Source: an uncultured Collinsella sp.
Lineage (GTDB): Bacteria > Actinomycetota > Coriobacteriia > Coriobacteriales > Coriobacteriaceae
Direction: 5' to 3'
DNA length: 9,674 nucleotides
Assembly (NCBI GenBank): GCA_900546085.1
Contig: URBS01000084.1
Coordinates: 1 to 9,674 of the forward strand
Below are positions 5,121 to 9,674 of this stretch, one piece after another. The position numbers and the translations under genes are program-made. Each line of letters starts with the position of its first letter. The first letter of the stretch is position 1. The notes below the pieces were generated by a model that was given only the letters and a program-made list of their open reading frames with translations, was not told where the DNA came from and ran no database searches.

Positions 5121-7897
5121 CAGAATCCTCCAAACTCACGATCTTCACGTGCCATCTCGGCGTCGACAGATTCCAACGCGGCAAGCCCCTCCTCGTCCAA
5201 CAGGACCTCGCGCGGCTTGGAACCGTCGGGCGGGCCGACGACACCCTTTTCTTCCAGCATGTCCATAATACGCCCGGCACGCGCATAGCCAACCTTCAGG
5301 CGGCGTTGCAGGCCAGATGTGGAGCCCAGCTGCGATTCCACCACAATATGGGCGGCTTCCCAAATGAGCGGATCATCGTCTTGCGGCTCGGCGACTCCGG
5401 TGCGGACAATGCCGCCGCCACCAGCCATGGACATGGAAGCGGGCGCCACGGCGGACAGAATCTCCTCGTGGTAGTCGGGCTCGCTCTGCGACTTGACGAA
5501 CTCGACAATCTCGTTGATTTCGTCGTCCGAGACAAAGCAGCCCTGGATACGGCGGGGCTTGCCCCAGTCGACCTTGGAGAACAGCATGTCGCCCAAACCG
5601 GTGAGCTTCTCGGCACCCATCTGGTCGATGATGACGCGCGAGTCGATGCCCGTGGCGACGTTAAAGGCGATGCGGTTGGTGATGTTGGCCTTGATAAGGC
5701 CCGTCACCACGTTGGAGCTGGGGCGCTGCGTGGCAACGATAAGGTGAATACCGGCGGCGCGGCCCAGCTGTGCAATACGCACGATCGAGGCCTCGACATC
5801 CTTACCGGCGACCATCATCAGGTCAGAGAGCTCGTCAATGATAATGACCAGGTAGGGCATCTTTTGCGGCGGGTTGTCGTAATGCTCAAACTCGCCGGCG
5901 GCCTGCTTTTCGTTATAGGTCGAAATCTTACGGACGTTGAGGCGTTCGAATACCTTCAGGCGGCGCTCCATTTCGGACACGGCCCACTGCAGGGCGCTCG
6001 CGGCCTGCTTGGGCTCGGTCACCACGGGCACATAGAGATGCGGCAGACCGTTATAGCCCGCAAGCTCGACGCGCTTGGGGTCGACCATGATCAGGCGAAC
6101 GTCCTCGGGAAGGGCGCGCATGAGCAAGGTCGTGATGATGGAATTGATCATCACCGACTTACCAGAACCGGTCGTACCGGCGATCAACAGGTGAGGCATC
6201 TTGGCGAGGTCGGCGACGACCGGCGTGCCCTCGGCGTCGCGGCCGATGGCAAGCTCGAGCGGACCGCCCTTCACATAGGGCAGCACGTCGCCCAGATTGA
6301 CGTTCTGGCGCTTGCGGTTGGGAATCTCGATGCCCACGAGCGAGGTGCCGGGGATCGGGGCAAAGATACGAACCGACTGGGCGGCGAGCGAAAGCGCAAT
6401 ATCGTCCTCGAGGCTCGAAATCTTGCTCACGCGCTCGCCCTCGCCAGGTTGCAGCTTAAAGGTCGTCACCGTGGGGCCGGCGATCCAGCCGACCACGCGG
6501 GCACTGCGGCCAAACTCAAGCAAGGTGGATTGCAGTGACTCAGCGGTCTGCTCCAGCTCCTTATCCGAAGACGCGGCAGAAGCCGACTGCGGGTTGGCAT
6601 GTAGGATTTCGAGCGGCGGAAGCTTGAGGCCGTCCTCTTCTTCGCCCTCGTTATCTGCGGCGCCGCCGTCCGCTCCCCCATCACGAGCCGCAGCCGATTC
6701 GACAGCACTCGTGGCAGGCGCATCGGCAACCTTGGGATGCTTTAAGAAGTCGGGAATCTGAGGTGCGGCCGAAACAGGGTTCACGGCAAACGGCGGCTCG
6801 GACTCGTCAACCTTGTCCGGATCGTCCTCCATCGAAAGCTGTCCAGTGACCTGACCGCGCTTGGCGTGGCGACGCGGCAGCAAGGTTGTCTTGGCGGTCT
6901 CGAGCGGAGCCTCGTCGTCCTCGTCGTCACCCTCGGTGAGCTCAATCTCGCTATCGGACCAAGACGGGTCGGGCTCGCTTGTGTTGAGCTTGGGCGCAGC
7001 CTTGCCCTTCTTGGCATGGCGGCGCGGCAGCAGCGTGGTCTTGGCGCGCTCGGCTTCAACCGACTCGGATACGTCGACAAATGGGTCATCGTCCTCGTCG
7101 TCATCCAAAACCGGGTCGACATCGCCACCCATGACCGTGGTCACCGCGGCGTCAGTCCCCTTCTGGCGCAGAATGCTCAGGTGCGGACGAGCGACGCCGG
7201 GAACAGACAGGGCCTCTTCATCGCCCCACGGGCTCGCATTGACATCGGCACGTCGACGCTCGGCAAAATCGGCAGCGCGATCGCGTGCGGAGCGCAAAAC
7301 GCCACCCACCGAAAAGCCGATAATGACCAAACCAACGACGACAAGCCCCAGCAAGACAACCATGGCGATAGGTTTACCCAGGGCGTTTTGCAAGGCACTT
7401 GCGATAAAGGCGCCAATGTAGCCGCCCGACACGGAAAGGTTCTGCGGCGTAAACATAAGGTCGCACGAATCGCTCGTGCCCGGCACCATCAGCGAAAGAA
7501 TGGAGACGACGGCGATAAAGACCAAGGCGCCGCCCGCAACAGAGCGCACGTTGAGCGGCGAGTCCTCACCCAAAAAGAGCGTGGCGGCAAACAGCAAGAT
7601 GACGATCGGCAGCACGTAGGCGCCCAGACCAAAGCCCAGGTGGTAGAAACCGGCAACCGCAGCCGTCACGGGCGCTGTTGCCGGAGAGATCACGGCAATG
7701 AAGGACGCGATCGCCAAAACGGCGATGACCACACCGGCGATATCGCGATTGGCCGAAGGCTCGACCAAGGGCTCAAACTCATCGAACTCGGACTCGTGGC
7801 CCTTATTGGCACGCAGATGGGAACCGGCACCCTTAGCAGATGCCGGTTGGTTATTGGCCTTATTGCCTTTGGCGTTTTGTGCAGATCCGCGCGCCAA
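5120..7897 (-). CDS. ftsK: DNA translocase FtsK/SpoIIIE
   Basis: This septum-anchored ATP-driven DNA pump of 925 residues clears and aligns chromosomes during division. Four to five membrane helices lie within 53-200. An acidic disordered linker with a duplicated basic motif follows (about 205-440). The motor spans about 450-800, with Walker A GTTGSGKS (574-581), Walker B IIIDE with Asp688-Glu689, and the VATQRPSSNVVTGLIKANI block (721-739). A winged-helix gamma domain (about 842-905) would read polar DNA motifs. The start is TTG at 7895-7897, supported by GGAGG (complement of 7904-7908) 6 nt upstream, inside the last codons of rnj; only one base separates the rnj stop from this start. Its own TGA overlaps the next ATG. 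Length and domains are normal for the family. FtsK and SpoIIIE cannot be told apart by sequence alone. Confidence 0.96.
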   Translation of the reverse strand: MARGSAQNAKGNKANNQPASAKGAGSHLRANKGHESEFDEFEPLVEPSANRDIAGVVIAVLAIASFIAVISPATAPVTAAVAGFYHLGFGLGAYVLPIVILLFAATLFLGEDSPLNVRSVAGGALVFIAVVSILSLMVPGTSDSCDLMFTPQNLSVSGGYIGAFIASALQNALGKPIAMVVLLGLVVVGLVIIGFSVGGVLRSARDRAADFAERRRADVNASPWGDEEALSVPGVARPHLSILRQKGTDAAVTTVMGGDVDPVLDDDEDDDPFVDVSESVEAERAKTTLLPRRHAKKGKAAPKLNTSEPDPSWSDSEIELTEGDDEDDEAPLETAKTTLLPRRHAKRGQVTGQLSMEDDPDKVDESEPPFAVNPVSAAPQIPDFLKHPKVADAPATSAVESAAARDGGADGGAADNEGEEEDGLKLPPLEILHANPQSASAASSDKELEQTAESLQSTLLEFGRSARVVGWIAGPTVTTFKLQPGEGERVSKISSLEDDIALSLAAQSVRIFAPIPGTSLVGIEIPNRKRQNVNLGDVLPYVKGGPLELAIGRDAEGTPVVADLAKMPHLLIAGTTGSGKSVMINSIITTLLMRALPEDVRLIMVDPKRVELAGYNGLPHLYVPVVTEPKQAASALQWAVSEMERRLKVFERLNVRKISTYNEKQAAGEFEHYDNPPQKMPYLVIIIDELSDLMMVAGKDVEASIVRIAQLGRAAGIHLIVATQRPSSNVVTGLIKANITNRIAFNVATGIDSRVIIDQMGAEKLTGLGDMLFSKVDWGKPRRIQGCFVSDDEINEIVEFVKSQSEPDYHEEILSAVAPASMSMAGGGGIVRTGVAEPQDDDPLIWEAAHIVVESQLGSTSGLQRRLKVGYARAGRIMDMLEEKGVVGPPDGSKPREVLLDEEGLAALESVDAEMAREDREFGGF
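6854..7045. repeat. Duplicated 14-residue motif in the FtsK linker
   Basis: Two copies of AKTTLLPRRHAK[K/R]G lie at FtsK residues 285-298 (bases 7004-7045) and 335-348 (6854-6895), exactly 50 residues apart. The first 12 residues are identical and the 13th is Lys or Arg. The two DNA copies differ at several synonymous positions, which suggests an old duplication kept by protein-level selection and not a recent slippage event. The stretch between them is strongly acidic. Confidence 0.85.
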
Positions 7898-7898
7898 A

Positions 7899-9530
7899 CT
7901 AAACCTCCATGACGACCGGGATGATCATCGGACGGGTGCGCGTACGGCTCCAGATAAAGTTAGAGAGCGAATCGCGCACGGCCTTGCGAATGGCATCGGA
8001 ACCGCTGCTGGTAAAGCTAAACTTACCCTTCTCGATCGTCTTCATAATGGACGCGGAGGCATCCTCGGAGAACTGGTCGTCGATGGCAAACGAGACGCCG
8101 CGGCCCGAGAACTCGATGGCCTCGATCTTCTTGTGTTTGAGGGAGACGATGGCAACGGCCGTGACCATACCGTCGTTGGCGAGCTTCTGGCGATCGCGCA
8201 GGACGATGGGGTCGGTATCGCCGATACGCAGGCCGTCGACGTAAACGACACCGGACTCGACGGGCGTACCGCGCTTGACGATACCACCGCGCATCTCGAG
8301 CGTGTCGCCGTTATCGAGGATAAAGATATGATCGTCCTTGATGCCCATCTTGCGGGCCAGCTGCGCATGGGCGCGCAGATGCACGGCCTCACCGTGAACC
8401 GGCATAAAGTACGTGGGCTTGGCCATGGCCATCAGGAGCTTGAGCTCCTCCTGGCTACCGTGACCCGAGACGTGGACGAGAGCGCGGTTCTTATCCCACA
8501 CGTCGCAGCCGAGCTTGGCCAGGCTGTTGACGACCTGCTGGACGGCCTTCTCGTTGCCAGGAACGGGAGTTGCCGAAAGGATAACGGTATCGCCCTCGTG
8601 GATGGAGAGCGTCTTGTGCTCGCCATTGGCCATGCGGGACAGGGCCGACAGCGGCTCGCCCTGCGAACCGGTGCACATGACGACAATCTTATCGTCGGGC
8701 AGGTTATCGATATCGAAGGCATCGATGATATCGGCGTCATCGATGTTGAGGTAGCCCAGCTCACGCGCCACGCGGGTGTTCGTGAGCATGGAGCGACCGG
8801 TCACAACGACCTTACGGCCGCACTTGCGGGCGGCATCGCAGATCTGCTGCAGACGATGGATGTGGCTCGAGAACGACGCGACGAACACGCGACCCGGGGC
8901 GTTCTTGATGGCGTGCAACAGGTTGGGACCAACCTCGGCCTCGGACTTGGTAAAGCCGGGAACCGTGGCATTGGTGGAGTCGGAAAGCAGCAGGTCGATG
9001 CCCTGCTTGGCAAAACGGCTGATAGCGGCATAGTCGGGCGTGACGCCGTCGATGGGCGTCTGGTCGAGCTTAAAGTCGCCGGTGTGCATAACGGTGCCCT
9101 GGTTGGTGCGAATGAACACGCCCAGAGCGCCGGGGATGGAGTGCGTCATCGAGAAGAAGTCGAGCGAGATGCCGCCGAGGTTGACATGGCTGCCGCCCTT
9201 GACCTCACGGAACTTGGGTGCGCGGATGCGGAACTCGGAGAGCTTGCCCTCGATAAAGCCGAGCGTCAGCTTGCTCGAGAAGATGGGCACCTTGTTGTTG
9301 AGGTCCTGCAGCAGGTACGGAAGCGAACCGGTGTGGTCCTCGTGGCCGTGAGTGACGATGATACCGCGGAGCTTCTCCTCGTTCTCCAGAACATAGGTGT
9401 AGTCGGGAAGCACCAGGTCGATACCAGGCTGGGAGTCATCCGGGAACATAAGACCGGCGTCGACGAGCACCATGTCGTCGCCGCACTCGAAGACCGTCAT
9501 GTTCTTGCCGATGGCATCAAGGCCGCCGAG
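7899..9530 (-). CDS. rnj: Ribonuclease J, N-terminus lost at a junction
   Basis: This metallo-beta-lactamase/beta-CASP ribonuclease (5'-3' exonuclease and endonuclease) is central to mRNA decay and rRNA maturation in Gram-positive bacteria. The family match runs from LGGLDAIGKNMTVFECGDD (starting at base 9530) to the C-terminus PMIIPVVMEV. Visible features are the zinc motif HGHEDH, MTHSIPG, MHTGDFK with metal-binding His and Asp, the beta-CASP segment DSTNA...FSSHIHRLQQ, CTGSQGEP, HVSGHGSQEE, and PVHGE. The reading frame stays open up to an ATG at 9609-9611. However, the residues beyond Leu at 9528-9530 do not look like RNase J, which normally has Pro before LGGL, and they are antisense to a metG fragment. 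The true start is therefore missing. The stop TAG at 7899-7901 is one base from the ftsK start. Confidence 0.93.
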   Translation of the reverse strand, partial: LGGLDAIGKNMTVFECGDDMVLVDAGLMFPDDSQPGIDLVLPDYTYVLENEEKLRGIIVTHGHEDHTGSLPYLLQDLNNKVPIFSSKLTLGFIEGKLSEFRIRAPKFREVKGGSHVNLGGISLDFFSMTHSIPGALGVFIRTNQGTVMHTGDFKLDQTPIDGVTPDYAAISRFAKQGIDLLLSDSTNATVPGFTKSEAEVGPNLLHAIKNAPGRVFVASFSSHIHRLQQICDAARKCGRKVVVTGRSMLTNTRVARELGYLNIDDADIIDAFDIDNLPDDKIVVMCTGSQGEPLSALSRMANGEHKTLSIHEGDTVILSATPVPGNEKAVQQVVNSLAKLGCDVWDKNRALVHVSGHGSQEELKLLMAMAKPTYFMPVHGEAVHLRAHAQLARKMGIKDDHIFILDNGDTLEMRGGIVKRGTPVESGVVYVDGLRIGDTDPIVLRDRQKLANDGMVTAVAIVSLKHKKIEAIEFSGRGVSFAIDDQFSEDASASIMKTIEKGKFSFTSSGSDAIRKAVRDSLSNFIWSRTRTRPMIIPVVMEV

Positions 9531-9551
9531 GCGTCCGAGGATGCGGATGCG
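9519..9551. other. Probable chimeric junction between rnj and metG
   Basis: To the left of this interval the minus strand is RNase J; to the right the plus strand is a methionyl-tRNA synthetase. The bases at about 9519-9530 fit both: read on the minus strand they give the RNase J LGGL block, and read on the plus strand they give KAAE, a plausible continuation of the metG frame. A short shared stretch at the joint is typical of a misassembly or a microhomology-mediated rearrangement. The exact breakpoint cannot be set from one sequence. Confidence 0.7.
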
Positions 9552-9674
9552 CGGCGCCAGGTACTGGTGGACTCGTTCTACCTGCTGCGCATGGCGACGC
9601 TGCTCATGCATCCCATTGTGCCGGTCGGCTGCGAGAAGATCTGCGACTACCTGAGCTTCGATTTCGGCGACTTC
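9531..9674 (+). CDS. metG: Methionyl-tRNA synthetase, C-terminal fragment
   Basis: From about 9549 the plus strand encodes ARRQVLVDSFYLLRMATLL, then MHPIVPVGCEKICDYLSFDF, open to the window end. This resembles the anticodon-binding helical domain of class I methionyl-tRNA synthetases, where a helix ending in LxHPxxPxGxEKIxxYL precedes the C-terminal end. The enzyme charges tRNA-Met. The catalytic Rossmann fold (HIGH and KMSKS motifs) and everything else upstream are absent, replaced by antisense RNase J sequence. This is therefore a 5'-truncated piece, and the left boundary given is approximate. Recognition rests on a short segment with no search behind it; another class Ia synthetase is possible but less likely. 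Confidence 0.65.

Noticed and set aside
1585..6538. Long plus-strand reading frames opposite rimO, yajQ, the rodZ-like gene and ftsK (for example 2389-3612, 4287-5288, 5111-6538)
   Set aside because: They are antisense shadows of strong minus-strand genes in GC-rich DNA. They have no family resemblance, and their composition reflects the complement of the real codons.
9531..9611. RNase J extended to the ATG at 9609-9611
   Set aside because: The added residues do not resemble an RNase J N-terminus and are antisense to a recognisable metG segment. The open frame is best explained by the junction.
1..9674. Mobile elements, CRISPR arrays, tRNA or rRNA genes, defence or toxin-antitoxin systems
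   Set aside because: Nearly all bases are taken up by recognisable housekeeping genes, and no terminal inverted repeats, spaced direct repeats, transposase or RNA gene signatures were seen.

Overview
The window is a GC-rich (by eye) chromosomal housekeeping region from a bacterium that is most likely an actinobacterium of the class Coriobacteriia (Collinsella- or Olsenella-like). This rests on an RNase J plus SpoIIIE-type FtsK, a Gram-positive SOS box, the codon choice, and the Bacillus/actinobacterial gene order ftsK - rodZ(ymfM) - pgsA - cinA - recA. The taxon is an inference from protein style and synteny, since no database could be searched.

All complete genes lie on the minus strand and read right to left: RNase J (rnj, 5' end broken) - ftsK/spoIIIE - a RodZ-like membrane HTH protein - yajQ - rimO - pgsA - cinA (pncC-type stand-alone domain) - hairpin - recA (first 86 codons; the window edge cuts through the Walker A motif). 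Gaps are 1 to 27 nt or 1-nt stop/start overlaps from rnj to cinA, so these genes probably form one long transcript with translational coupling. Shine-Dalgarno sequences for ftsK, the rodZ-like gene and pgsA lie inside the 3' end of the preceding gene. Non-ATG starts (TTG for ftsK, GTG for pgsA) are well supported by them.

The only sizeable intergenic region is 260-516. It holds a hairpin after cinA (486-509), an array of CCAAA units repeating about every 11 bp (350-415), and a textbook recA promoter (TTGACC-17-TATTAT, minus strand). A perfect 14-bp LexA/SOS operator sits inside the promoter spacer.

At the right end (about 9519-9551) the RNase J gene stops matching its family. The sequence beyond it reads, on the plus strand, as the C-terminal anticodon-binding part of methionyl-tRNA synthetase. 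Two essential genes are thus joined head to head in mid-gene across a short stretch that fits both. This looks like an assembly chimera or a rearrangement breakpoint, not a natural gene boundary.

The genes serve RNA turnover (RNase J), chromosome segregation (FtsK), cell shape and envelope (RodZ-like, PgsA), ribosome modification (RimO), NMN recycling (CinA/PncC) and DNA repair (RecA). I see no defence system, mobile element, CRISPR array, tRNA or rRNA, and no convincing undescribed system. The most unusual points are the 11-bp phased array upstream of recA, a duplicated basic motif in the FtsK linker, an RG-rich linker in the RodZ-like protein, and the chimeric right end.
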